From assembly GCA_945876185.1 (NCBI GenBank), contig CAMCMZ010000036.1, forward strand, positions 1-37,545: DNA of 37,545 bases. The letters are read 5' to 3'. The position numbers were made by a program, and so were the translations under genes. Every line of letters starts with the position of its first letter. Position 1 is the stretch's first letter. Origin of the DNA: Candidatus Kuenenia stuttgartensis. GTDB taxonomy: Bacteria; Planctomycetota; UBA11346. This document shows, piece by piece, positions 7,555-15,352 of the stretch. The notes under the pieces are model-generated. The model was given only the letters and a program-made list of their open reading frames with translations. It searched no databases and was not told the origin of the DNA.

Positions 7555-9927
7555 TCAACGCTTGTTGCGCGACTTGCGGCGGTCCAGCAACTTGCTGATC
7601 GACGGCATTTTTGCGCGCGCGGTGGGCTTGGCCGCTTGCACCTTGCCGGCGACGCTGGCGAAGACCACGTCGGCGCGCTCGATGTCGACGTGCGAGACGA
7701 GCACGTCGAGTTCAGTGCCGACACCGTACACGCGGCCGGAACGGCGGCCGACCAGCGCCAGGCGCTCACGGTCGAATTCGTAGTAATCGTCCTGCAATTC
7801 GCGCACCGGCAGGATGCCTTCCATACCGGTTTCCAGCAGTTGCACGAACAGGTGGCCGGGCGCCGCGCCGGTGACCACGCCAGAGAACGACTCGCCAATG
7901 CGTTGCGCCAGGTAGCGCGCCGCCTTGCGCGCGTCGAGGTCGCGTTCGGCCGACTCGGCGCGCTGTTCCGTGAAGCTCGACTGGCGTGCGAGCGCATCCA
8001 GGTAGCCGCGCCGGACCTCGACATCGCGGTAGCCCTCCAGCTTCAAGCCGGCCTTCACCAGGCGGTGCACGAGCAGATCCGGATAGCGCCGGATCGGGCT
8101 GGTGAAATGCGCGTAATGGCTAAACGCCAGGGCGTGGTGGCCGACGTTTTCGATCGCGTAGACCGCCTTCTTGAAGGCGCGCAGGAGGCAGAGGTTGAGC
8201 ACCTGGCGCGCAGCGGGCGGTTCGCGTTCGAGCTTAGCGAGGATCTTTTGCAGGCCGAAGCGGTTGTCGGTGCCGACGGGTTCGATGCCGTAGGTGCTGA
8301 GGATGCCGGCGAAAAATTGCAGGCGGTCGGGATCCGGTTCCTCGTGGATGCGGAAGACGCAGGGCAGGCCCTGCTCCTCGATCCAGGCCGCCACCGCGCG
8401 GTTGGCGGCGAGCATGCATTCCTCGATCAATTGGTGCGACAAGTCGTGGCCTTCGCGCGCGACCTCGATCGGCAGCCCGTTCACATCCAGATTGAAGCGA
8501 TGCTCGACCGAGAACAGGTTGAGCGCGCCGGCGCTCTCGCGCGCCCGGCGCAAGGTCTGGGCGATGCCGTTCACCTGATGGACGACGTCGCGCAGGTCCT
8601 TCGGCCAGACGTTGGCCGCCTCTTTGTGTTCGATGATCTCCAACGCCTGTTCGTAGGTCAGGCGGTGGCGGCTGCGGATCAGCGATTCAGCAAGGCGGCA
8701 ATTGGTGACCCGGCCGTTGCGGTCGAGGGTCAGGAAGGCTGACAGGCAATAGCGTTCGCGGTTCGGCACCAAGCTGCACAGGCCGTTCGACAGGCGCTCG
8801 GGCAGCATGGGAATGACGCGGTTGACGAGGTAGATCGAGGTCCCGCGCCGCACGGCTTCCTGGTCGAGCGCGCCGTGCTGCTGCACGAAGTGGCTGACGT
8901 CGGCGATGTGTACGCCCAACACCACGTTGCCGCGCTCATCGCGGTCGAGGCTGATGGCGTCGTCGAAATCCTTGGCGGTGGCGGGATCGATGGTGAACAC
9001 CAGCTTTTCGCGCAGGTCGACGCGGTTGCCGAGGGGGAATTCTTCAGGCAGAGCCTCAGCCTCATCGACCACCGGCTGCGGGAAGTCGCCAGGCAGATCG
9101 TGGACGACGCGCACGTATTCGAAGTCGGTGATTTCTGGCGTTTCAGGGCCAAGGATCCGTTCGACGTGGACTCCAGCGGTGCCGTCAGGTGCAACCTCAA
9201 TGCGGCCGACCACGCGTTCGCCCGCCTGGTAGCGATCGAAGAATCGCGGAAAGCTGGAGAGGATCTTGAGCGTGCCTTCGCGCCGGTTGTCGCACACCAG
9301 AGCCGGGCCGCTGGGCAGGAAGTTGACCGCGCCCACGACCTCGCGCCCCGAGCGGCGCAGGATGCGGGTGACCAGGGCGAGGCGATCCTCGCCGATCATC
9401 ACCTGCACCACGTCACCGGAGCGGGTGCCAAGGCGGTAGTTGGGATGTACCGGCAGGCGACGGCCGTCAGGGAAGACGGCGACCAGGGTGCCGCCGTCGC
9501 TCTCCAGATTCGCGCTATGCTCGCCATCGCTGCCAGAGGCCTGGTAGCGACCCGGGCGGGCTTCGAGCAATTGGCCCTGTTCGACCAGGCGGCGCAGCAC
9601 CGGCGCGACATCGCGGGTGTCGAGACTCAGCTTTTCCGCGACCTGCCAGGCGGTGCCGCCGCCCTCGATGCCGGCGAGGGCTTCGAGCACGGTCTGGTTC
9701 TGCTCATCGAGCTGCGGCCGCTCGGGATGGTCTTCCTGCTGCCGCACCTGGCGCGGCAGGAGATCATCCGCCACCGGCGCATCGGGCCGACCCGGCCGCG
9801 GCCGGGGATCGCGGATGGCTTTGCGCGCGCCAGAGGCCCCGCGCGCGCTTGACCCTCCGCGCGAATCGCCGCGCGAGCGTCGATCGTGCCCGGATCCCGT
9901 GCTGGACTTATTGGAGTGTCTGCCCAT
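7555..9927 (-). CDS. rnr: Ribonuclease R
   Basis: This 790-aa 3'-5' exoribonuclease of the RNB family degrades structured RNA, rRNA fragments and mRNA. Domains in order are a basic, Ser/Gly/Arg-rich N-terminal tail (1-70), a winged-helix RNase R N-domain (75-127), cold-shock OB folds, the RNB catalytic core with DPATAKDFDDA (Asp314, Asp320, Asp322, Asp323 coordinate Mg), an S1 domain (GVVTGAAPGHLFVQL onward), and a Lys/Arg-rich C-terminal tail. ATG 9927 is chosen because a purine-rich GGGGA site precedes it; ATG 9951 is an in-frame alternative, and the frame is open still further upstream. It is divergent from the LysR gene with under 50 bp between starts. Confidence 0.95.
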   Translation of the reverse strand: MGRHSNKSSTGSGHDRRSRGDSRGGSSARGASGARKAIRDPRPRPGRPDAPVADDLLPRQVRQQEDHPERPQLDEQNQTVLEALAGIEGGGTAWQVAEKLSLDTRDVAPVLRRLVEQGQLLEARPGRYQASGSDGEHSANLESDGGTLVAVFPDGRRLPVHPNYRLGTRSGDVVQVMIGEDRLALVTRILRRSGREVVGAVNFLPSGPALVCDNRREGTLKILSSFPRFFDRYQAGERVVGRIEVAPDGTAGVHVERILGPETPEITDFEYVRVVHDLPGDFPQPVVDEAEALPEEFPLGNRVDLREKLVFTIDPATAKDFDDAISLDRDERGNVVLGVHIADVSHFVQQHGALDQEAVRRGTSIYLVNRVIPMLPERLSNGLCSLVPNRERYCLSAFLTLDRNGRVTNCRLAESLIRSRHRLTYEQALEIIEHKEAANVWPKDLRDVVHQVNGIAQTLRRARESAGALNLFSVEHRFNLDVNGLPIEVAREGHDLSHQLIEECMLAANRAVAAWIEEQGLPCVFRIHEEPDPDRLQFFAGILSTYGIEPVGTDNRFGLQKILAKLEREPPAARQVLNLCLLRAFKKAVYAIENVGHHALAFSHYAHFTSPIRRYPDLLVHRLVKAGLKLEGYRDVEVRRGYLDALARQSSFTEQRAESAERDLDARKAARYLAQRIGESFSGVVTGAAPGHLFVQLLETGMEGILPVRELQDDYYEFDRERLALVGRRSGRVYGVGTELDVLVSHVDIERADVVFASVAGKVQAAKPTARAKMPSISKLLDRRKSRNKR

Positions 9928-9972
9928 CTTTTCCCCGCCCTTGGCAGCCATGATGGCTGCCGCTGCGCCACG

Positions 9973-10947
9973 ATGATGGAAACGACCCCGCCCGACAAAG
10001 GAAAAAACCGCCCCCTCGCACCGTCGCTGGCCTCGGCCAGTTCGCCGGTGCGCCTTGCCAAGGGCCAGCTGCCGTCGACCGATCACCTGCTGGCTGCCCT
10101 CACCGTCGCCCGGGTCGGTTCGTTCACCCGCGCCGCGCATGAGCTGGAACTGTCGCAGCCGGCCCTGTCGCGCCAGATCATGGGCCTGGAAAAAAACATT
10201 GGAGTTAAGCTTTTCGAGCGCGTCGGCCGCGCCGTCCGGCTGACTTCGTCCGGCGAGGAACTGGTCAGCCGCGTCGGCCCTCTGCTGGAGGAACTGTTGC
10301 GCGTCTCTGGCAACCTGTGCGCCTCCATGGGCACCACCGCCGGCCGCGTGCGTCTGGGTGCCAGTGAATCCGTGGCGATCAACTCGCTGCCGCAGATCCT
10401 CCGCCTGTATTTGTCAGCCAACCGCCGGGTCAGCCTGCGCCTCGTCTGCCGCACCAGCGAACGCCTGCCTGAGATGGTCGCCAGCGGCGAGATCGATCTC
10501 GCCGTGTGCGCGGTCGAGTTCGATCCGCCCGGTCTCGCGACCAAGCAACTCTGGGCCGAGGAAATGGTCCTCGTCCTGCCGGTGAGCCATCCGCAACGCA
10601 GCCGCTCGATCACCAGCTACACCAACGAGGATTTCATCCTCCTGCCGCAGTCGACGATTACCCGCCGCGTGCTCGACAACGCCCTGACCGAAAAAGGCAT
10701 CGAATTGAAAGTGGCGCTCGAGCACGACTCGCCCGAGGTCATCAAGGCAATGGTGCTCGCCGGGCTGGGCCTCGCCATCCTGCCCGAGCCGACCGTACGC
10801 CGCGAGACGCGGCGCGGTGAACTCGCCGCCTGGCCGCTGTCAGACCTCAAGGTCATGCGCACCATCGTCGCGGTATCGGATCCGCGCCGCCAGCCGTGGC
10901 CGGCCGAAGTCGCGCTGATCGACGCGCTGTCGCGCTACGGTCGCTGA
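9973..10947 (+). CDS. LysR-family transcriptional regulator
   Basis: This 324-aa regulator has a winged HTH at residues 37-95 (LLAALTVARVGSFTRAAHEL, SQPALSRQI) and a LysR substrate-binding domain (about 125-315) of two Rossmann-like lobes. A 35-residue unstructured extension precedes the HTH. The frame is open from 9886, inside rnr; ATG 9973 (or 9976) is the first start outside rnr. The effector is unknown. Its neighbours suggest it could control rnr (divergent) or the downstream superoxide dismutase, but no operator could be defined in the very short intergenic space. Confidence 0.9.
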   Translation: MMETTPPDKGKNRPLAPSLASASSPVRLAKGQLPSTDHLLAALTVARVGSFTRAAHELELSQPALSRQIMGLEKNIGVKLFERVGRAVRLTSSGEELVSRVGPLLEELLRVSGNLCASMGTTAGRVRLGASESVAINSLPQILRLYLSANRRVSLRLVCRTSERLPEMVASGEIDLAVCAVEFDPPGLATKQLWAEEMVLVLPVSHPQRSRSITSYTNEDFILLPQSTITRRVLDNALTEKGIELKVALEHDSPEVIKAMVLAGLGLAILPEPTVRRETRRGELAAWPLSDLKVMRTIVAVSDPRRQPWPAEVALIDALSRYGR

Positions 10948-11053
10948 GACTGATTTCGCCGACCTGTTTCCGAGGCCGGCAGTCCGCATTCCGGGATCAA
11001 GGTTCCCAAGCGCCGTACTTGCGACAGGGGCTGGCTTGGCAAGCTGAACGGGC

Positions 11054-11071
11054 ATCCGGCTCGCGCCGGAT
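11054..11071. promoter_or_regulatory. Hairpin just upstream of the sod ribosome site
   Basis: ATCCGGC (11054-11060) pairs with GCCGGAT (11065-11071) around a TCGC loop, 12 bases upstream of the GGAG of sod. It could act as an operator or an mRNA 5' hairpin; no T run follows. Confidence 0.4.
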
Positions 11072-11092
11072 CGACCACCTGGCGGAGCAACC

Positions 11093-11815
11093 ATGCAGCG
11101 TCGTGACTTCCTGAAAGCCGCTGGCATCACTGCCGCCGGACTCATTCTCACCCCATCCCGTCCGGCCGATGCCGGCGAGTCGCCTTCAACCCCACCCCCA
11201 CCAACGCCCAAACCGGAGCGCCCCATGCCCTTCACCCTCCCGCCCCTGCCCTATGACGTTTCGGCCCTTGAGCCGCACCTGAGCAAGGAAAACCTCGAAC
11301 TGCACCACGGCAAGCACCACAACGCCTACGTGGTCAACCTCAACAAGTTCGTCGACGACAAGAAAGCCGACGGCACCAAGACCCTGGAAGAGCTGATCCT
11401 TTCCGCTGGTCCCGGCCCGGTCTTCAACAACGCGGCTCAGATCTGGAACCACACCTTCTACTGGAACTCGCTCAAGCCTAACGGCGGCGGCGAACCCACC
11501 GGCGAACTCGCCGAGCGCATCAAGCGCGACTTCGGCTCCTTCGCCGACTTCAAGAAGCAGTTCCAGGACGCGGCCGTGGGCCAGTTCGGCTCCGGCTGGG
11601 CCTGGCTCGTGGTCGACGCCGGCAAGCTCAAGGTCGTCAAGACCGGCAACGCCGAACTGCCGCTGACCGCGAAGCAGACCGCTCTGCTGACCATCGACGT
11701 GTGGGAACACGCCTACTACCCGACCTACAAGAACCTGCGCCCGAAGTACGTCGAGACCATCATCGAAAAACTGCTCAACTGGGAATTCGCTGCGGCGAAC
11801 CTCGCCAAGGCCTGA
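11093..11815 (+). CDS. sodB: Iron-type (Fe/Mn) superoxide dismutase with Tat signal
   Basis: This 240-aa enzyme dismutates superoxide to oxygen and peroxide. It begins with a twin-arginine signal (QRRDFLKAAG, hydrophobic stretch to about 20, AxA-type cleavage near Ala27), then a Pro-rich linker, then the catalytic part from Met45 (MPFTLPPLPYD). Metal ligands are seen as His71 (LELHHGKHH), the His of IWNHTFYW, and Asp and His of DVWEHAYY. AAQIWNHTFYW is the Fe-type form. ATG 11093 has GGAG 5 bases upstream. An internal ATG at 11225 also has GGAG 6 bases upstream and coincides with the usual cytosolic SOD start, so two isoforms are possible. A strong hairpin follows at 11862. Confidence 0.94.
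   Translation: MQRRDFLKAAGITAAGLILTPSRPADAGESPSTPPPPTPKPERPMPFTLPPLPYDVSALEPHLSKENLELHHGKHHNAYVVNLNKFVDDKKADGTKTLEELILSAGPGPVFNNAAQIWNHTFYWNSLKPNGGGEPTGELAERIKRDFGSFADFKKQFQDAAVGQFGSGWAWLVVDAGKLKVVKTGNAELPLTAKQTALLTIDVWEHAYYPTYKNLRPKYVETIIEKLLNWEFAAANLAKA
11215..11227 (+). promoter_or_regulatory. Possible internal ribosome site and start in sod
   Basis: GGAG (11215-11218) and in-frame ATG (11225-11227) lie 6 bases apart, exactly where cytosolic iron SODs begin. Initiation here would give a 196-aa enzyme without the Tat signal. Confidence 0.45.
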
Positions 11816-11861
11816 GTCCGGTTCCACGTTGCTGACGTCCGGCCACCGGGCGACCATGACC

Positions 11862-11901
11862 ACAGCGAAGCGGCGATGTTCACATCGCCGCTTCGCTGTT
11901 T
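11862..11901 (+). terminator. Strong 17-bp hairpin downstream of sod, terminator-like
   Basis: ACAGCGAAGCGGCGATG pairs perfectly with 11883-11899 around a TTCA loop and is followed by only TT. It is the first member of the array and sits 46 bases after the sod stop. The short T run makes intrinsic termination uncertain. Confidence 0.45.
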
Positions 11902-12118
11902 GGTGACTACCGTCGATGTGGACATCGACGCTCCATTCGCGTTGCCACTCACCTACGACGGCACCTTGGAGCGGCGATGTCCACATCGCCGTCGTGGCTG
12001 GTGACTACCGTCGATGTGGACATCGACGCTCCATTCGTCGCTCGCCTACGGCACCTTGGAGCGGCGATGTCCACATCGCCGGCGTGGCTGGTGACTTCCG
12101 TCGATGTGGACATCGACG
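11862..12118. repeat. Array of six alternating hairpins between convergent genes
   Basis: Three A/B hairpin pairs are spaced 101 and 90 bp apart. The A stems are CGGCGATG/CATCGCCG: A1 at 11862-11899 is extended to 17 bp with loop TTCA, while A2 (11972-11991) and A3 (12062-12081) have loop TCCA. The B stems are CGTCGATG/CATCGACG with loop TGGA: B1 11911-11930, B2 12009-12028, B3 12099-12118. The A and B stems differ by one exchanged base pair (G-C for T-A), and the TCCA and TGGA loops are reverse complements. The array fills most of the 343-bp gap between the sod stop and the DUF2780 stop. No gene was seen in the gap. Confidence 0.85.
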
Positions 12119-12158
12119 CTCCATTCGTCACTCGCCTACAGGGTCAATTATAGTGGAA

Positions 12159-12530
12159 TCAGCGGCCGAAGAGCGCCGAGAGCTTCTTCACCACGTCCTC
12201 GCCGCCGTTGGCGGTGAGGTGCTCGGACACCAGCTTGGCGATGGGGCCGATGAGGTCGCTCTTGATGCCGAGCTTCTGGAAGAGGGCGAAAGCCTGGGCC
12301 GCCGCGCCGGCGCTGCCGCCCATCATCGCTCCGAGGCCGCCCATCATGCCGCCGCCCGCCGCCGGAGCCGCCGCTGCGAACTGATCCAGGCCCGGAATCG
12401 CCGTGCGCATCTTCTCGACCTCAGGCGGGGTCAGCTTGGCCTGCACCAGTTTGAAGAGCCCGCCGACGGCGCCCTGGGCCTGGGGCTGGCTGAGGTTGAG
12501 CTGGGAGGTGATGGTCTGGATGAGGTCCAT
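12159..12530 (-). CDS. DUF2780-like protein
   Basis: This 123-aa small helical protein has a Gly/Met/Ala-rich centre (GGGMMGGLGAMMGG) between two helical segments: LNLSQPQAQGAVGGLFKLV at the N-terminus and a C-terminal LIGPIAKLVSEHL plus VVKKLSALFG. This layout (the LxLSxxQA motif, a VPGLD-like IPGLDQ, a Gly-rich middle, and a repeat-like C-terminus) resembles DUF2780 (VcgC/VcgE family), whose function is unknown. ATG 12530 is chosen because AAGGAAA precedes it at a usual distance; the frame is open further upstream. It is the last gene downstream of the coiled-coil pair, 188 bp away, with GC-rich repeats between. Confidence 0.7.
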   Translation of the reverse strand: MDLIQTITSQLNLSQPQAQGAVGGLFKLVQAKLTPPEVEKMRTAIPGLDQFAAAAPAAGGGMMGGLGAMMGGSAGAAAQAFALFQKLGIKSDLIGPIAKLVSEHLTANGGEDVVKKLSALFGR

Positions 12531-12630
12531 GGCGGGTTTCCTTGCGGGCGCGGATGCTCGCGGTGCCGCCAGGGGCGGCAAGCGCCTGCCTGGGTATTGC
12601 TCGTTTGGGGAGTATCAAAAATCGGGGGTC

Positions 12631-12714
12631 AGGCCGGCGGGGTGTCGGCGTGCCCAGAGTCGTGGCATCAGACGAAAGTTGCTGTTCCGGCCGGCGGGAC
12701 GCCGGCCTGCCCAG
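12631..12714. repeat. Two copies of a GC-rich GCCGGC hairpin repeat
   Basis: Copies at 12631-12658 and 12688-12714 share the pattern GGCCGGCGGG then GCCGGC (GTCGGC in the first) then TGCCCAG. Each can fold GCCGGC/GCCGGC with a 5-nt loop; the first copy uses a G-T wobble. They fill the gap between the second coiled-coil gene and the DUF2780 gene. Confidence 0.55.
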
Positions 12715-12718
12715 GACG

Positions 12719-15352
12719 TCAGACCGACGTCAGGGTCTTCACCTTGGCGTTCAGCCCGGCTGCCTTCTTGGCCAGGCGGCCGTTCTCGTCGTTGGCGGCG
12801 TCGAGGCGTTCCTGCAAGGCCTGGAGCTCGGCGCGGTGCTGCTGCTTGGCGGCGTCGATCTGGCGCTTGAGCGCATCGACCTGGGCCTTGAGGCCGCCGG
12901 CGGCGCCTTGTTCTTCGGCTAGGCGCTTTTCAGCGGAGCGCAGCCGGGCGGCGGCCTGGTCGCGTTCACGCTGGACGGCGGCGAGTTGTTCGAGCTGGGC
13001 GCCGCCATCGGCGCGATCAGCGAGTTCGGATTCGAGGGCGCGGACGCGTTCGTTCGCGGCCTGGGCCGTCTTGTTGGCGGCGTCGAGTCGGGTTTGCAGA
13101 TCGTGCACGCGGCGCCGCGCCTCGGGCAGAGCGGCGGACTCGGCGCTGAGCGTGACCAGGCGGCTCTCGCGCTCCTCGCTGCCCCTTTCAGCCTCGCGCA
13201 GACGTGCCTGGGCGGCGGCGAGAGCCGCATCGAGTTCCTCGCGCGCCTGCGCGGCGGCCTGTTCGCTGACGCGCCGGGATTTTTGCTCCTCCGCGAGGCG
13301 GCGCTTGAGTTCCGCCGTCTCCTTGATGGCACCGGCGGATTCCTCGTCGCTGCGCGCGCGCAGTTCCTCCAGCTCGGCCTTGAGCTGCCGCGCCGCAGCG
13401 GCCTCGGTCTTCAGCTTGTCGCTGGTCTGGGCCAGGTCGGTGGCGGTCTTCGCGGCTTTTTCTTCAGCGGCGGGCAGCTTGCGCGCGATGCGTTCCTGTT
13501 CAGCGCGTTGTTCTTCCAACTTGCGGCTGGCGGCAAGCTGCGCCGTCAATTGCTTCGCCAGGTCCTCGGCCTTGTGCTCCAGCGCGTTGGCCTCCTCGCT
13601 CTTGGCGCTCAGGGCATCGCCCCGGCGCTGGAGTTCGGCAGCAAGCTGCGCCACGCGCGCGGTGAGTTTGTCGACGACCTCGGTTGAAGACTTGATCAGC
13701 ACCAGCGGATCGCCGCCGGCGCGGCCGGTCTCGCCTTCCAGGCGACTCACGGTCTTGGTGAAGCGGCCGACGAAGCCCTCGTGCTTGAGGTTGCCGACCG
13801 CGAGACCGGAATCAGCGGCGGCGGCGAGTTCGACCAGTTGCCGCGCCAGCGATTGCTGCGCCAGCTCCCACTGCTGCGCGCGCTGGTTCTGGCGTTCGAG
13901 TTCCCGCTTGGCGGCGGCGAGTTCGTCGCGGGTGCGGTCGAGTTCGACCTTGACCTCGCGCGCCTTGGCCAGCTTGTCGTTGAGCGATTGCACCTCGGCC
14001 ACCAGCCGCGCGGTTTCAGCCTTGAGACCGGTGATCTCCTGCTGGCTGGCGGCGAGATCCTTGCTGCGCGCCTCGAGTTCGCTCCGGGTCGCGCCAAGCT
14101 GGGCCCGGGTGCGGTCGAGTTCGCCGTCGAGCACCTTGGCCTTGTCCTGCGCCTCGACGAGTTGGTCGCCGCGCTCCTGCAATTGCGCCGCGAGGTGCTC
14201 GCCATCGCTGCGCGCGGATTCGAGCCCGGCCAGAAGCGCCGAGCGGCGCGCGCCAACTCCATCGACGAGATGCCGGGCCGCAGTGGCGAGATCCTCGCCG
14301 ATGTCGTGGCGGAACAGTCCGTCGACCTCGTCGTCGATCGCGTTCGAGGCGTCGCCGACCAGGTGCGCGAGTTCATCGCGCTGGCCGTTGAGTCCGGGCA
14401 GGTCGATGGGAGAACCCGCCGCGATGTCGTGGTCGGCGAGGTCGACCAGGGCCTGGGCCAGATCCACCCCGGCGCGCTCGGCCTTGCGCAAGAGACCGAT
14501 GATCTCTTTGCGCTGCTGGGCCAGGCTGTCGCCGCGTTCGCGCGCGATCTTCAGTTCATTGCTGAGCGCCTCACGTTCGGCCAGGGCCTTGGCCTCGGAT
14601 TCCAGGCCGGTGGTGGTGGTGCGTTCCAGCTTGCTGGACAGGATGCCGCGCTCCTCTTCGCCGGCGGCGACGGCCTGGCGGACCTCCTCCAGCGCGGCGC
14701 GGGTCTGGGCGAGGTCGGCCTCGGCGGCGGCGAAGCGGGAATCCAGCGCCTGGCGCGCCTGGTCGCCGGCGGCGTTGTCGGCTTCCAGTGCGCCGACCTG
14801 GTCGCGCAGCAACTGCACTCGCTTGGCCTGCAGCGCGACGCGGGTGGTCAGAGTCTCGACCAGTTCGCGCGCGGCGGCGAGCGCCGCGCCGACCGGTGAA
14901 GTTTTGCCGGAGGTGGCGGATTCCAGGCTTTCGCGCGCCGAGGCGAGGGCGAGGTCGTCGTCCTCGTCGGTCAGCGGCGCAAGCGGATCCTCGATCGCGA
15001 GCAGGGCGGCTGCGAGGGTGCGCAGGGTGTCGCGCGCCTCGCTCAGTTCGCCAGCGGCGGTGTCGCGCTCGCTGCGCAGTTTTTCCGCTTCCGCTGACAG
15101 GCGGTCGCGGTCGTGACCGAGATCGGCCAGGGCCCGCGCCTGGGCGGCTGCGGCGCGCGACTCGGCGGTACGCAGGCGCTTGCTCGCGGTCGCCAGCGAC
15201 TTCTGGGCGTGGTGGACTTGGTCGAGCAAGGTCGCCAGGCCCTGCGCGTCCTGTTCCTGCTGGCTGCGCAGGGCGTCGAGTTCGTGGTCGTCACCGCTCG
15301 GGATCTCGGTGCGCGCAGTGGTTGAAAGGGTCGAATGGGTGGAATTGCTCAT
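12719..15352 (-). CDS. Long coiled-coil protein (877 aa), second of a coupled pair
   Basis: The 877-aa product is almost wholly heptad-type sequence rich in Ala, Glu, Leu, Arg and Gln, with no signal peptide, membrane helix or nucleotide-binding motif. A non-coiled helical stretch in the middle (around GSPIDLPGLNG, HLVGDASNAIDDEVDGLF, ATAARHLVDGVG) breaks the rod in two. The start ATG at 15352 overlaps the stop of the upstream coiled-coil gene (ATGA), so the two are translated together, although the frame is open further upstream. SMC-like annotation would be misleading, since the ATPase head is absent. It likely forms a cytoplasmic filament or scaffold, which is inference from shape only. 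The opposite strand also has a long open frame, but its product is a Ser/Arg-rich shadow. Confidence 0.8.
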   Translation of the reverse strand: MSNSTHSTLSTTARTEIPSGDDHELDALRSQQEQDAQGLATLLDQVHHAQKSLATASKRLRTAESRAAAAQARALADLGHDRDRLSAEAEKLRSERDTAAGELSEARDTLRTLAAALLAIEDPLAPLTDEDDDLALASARESLESATSGKTSPVGAALAAARELVETLTTRVALQAKRVQLLRDQVGALEADNAAGDQARQALDSRFAAAEADLAQTRAALEEVRQAVAAGEEERGILSSKLERTTTTGLESEAKALAEREALSNELKIARERGDSLAQQRKEIIGLLRKAERAGVDLAQALVDLADHDIAAGSPIDLPGLNGQRDELAHLVGDASNAIDDEVDGLFRHDIGEDLATAARHLVDGVGARRSALLAGLESARSDGEHLAAQLQERGDQLVEAQDKAKVLDGELDRTRAQLGATRSELEARSKDLAASQQEITGLKAETARLVAEVQSLNDKLAKAREVKVELDRTRDELAAAKRELERQNQRAQQWELAQQSLARQLVELAAAADSGLAVGNLKHEGFVGRFTKTVSRLEGETGRAGGDPLVLIKSSTEVVDKLTARVAQLAAELQRRGDALSAKSEEANALEHKAEDLAKQLTAQLAASRKLEEQRAEQERIARKLPAAEEKAAKTATDLAQTSDKLKTEAAAARQLKAELEELRARSDEESAGAIKETAELKRRLAEEQKSRRVSEQAAAQAREELDAALAAAQARLREAERGSEERESRLVTLSAESAALPEARRRVHDLQTRLDAANKTAQAANERVRALESELADRADGGAQLEQLAAVQRERDQAAARLRSAEKRLAEEQGAAGGLKAQVDALKRQIDAAKQQHRAELQALQERLDAANDENGRLAKKAAGLNAKVKTLTSV

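Noticed and set aside
11054..11071. Hairpin upstream of sod considered as a terminator for the LysR gene
   Set aside because: There is no T run and it lies next to the sod ribosome site, so a regulatory role is as likely.
11862..12118. Repeat array considered as a CRISPR
   Set aside because: Only three units of 90-101 bp, the repeats are palindromic pairs without unique spacers of regular length, and no cas gene is nearby.
11916..15116. 1066-codon plus-strand frame over the hairpin array and the 877-aa gene
   Set aside because: It is a Ser/Arg-rich shadow that runs through the hairpin array and two minus-strand genes.
12719..15352. SGKTSPVG segment considered as a Walker A motif in the 877-aa protein
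   Set aside because: It lacks the GxxxxGK spacing and no Walker B or signature motif exists, so the protein is not an SMC-type ATPase.
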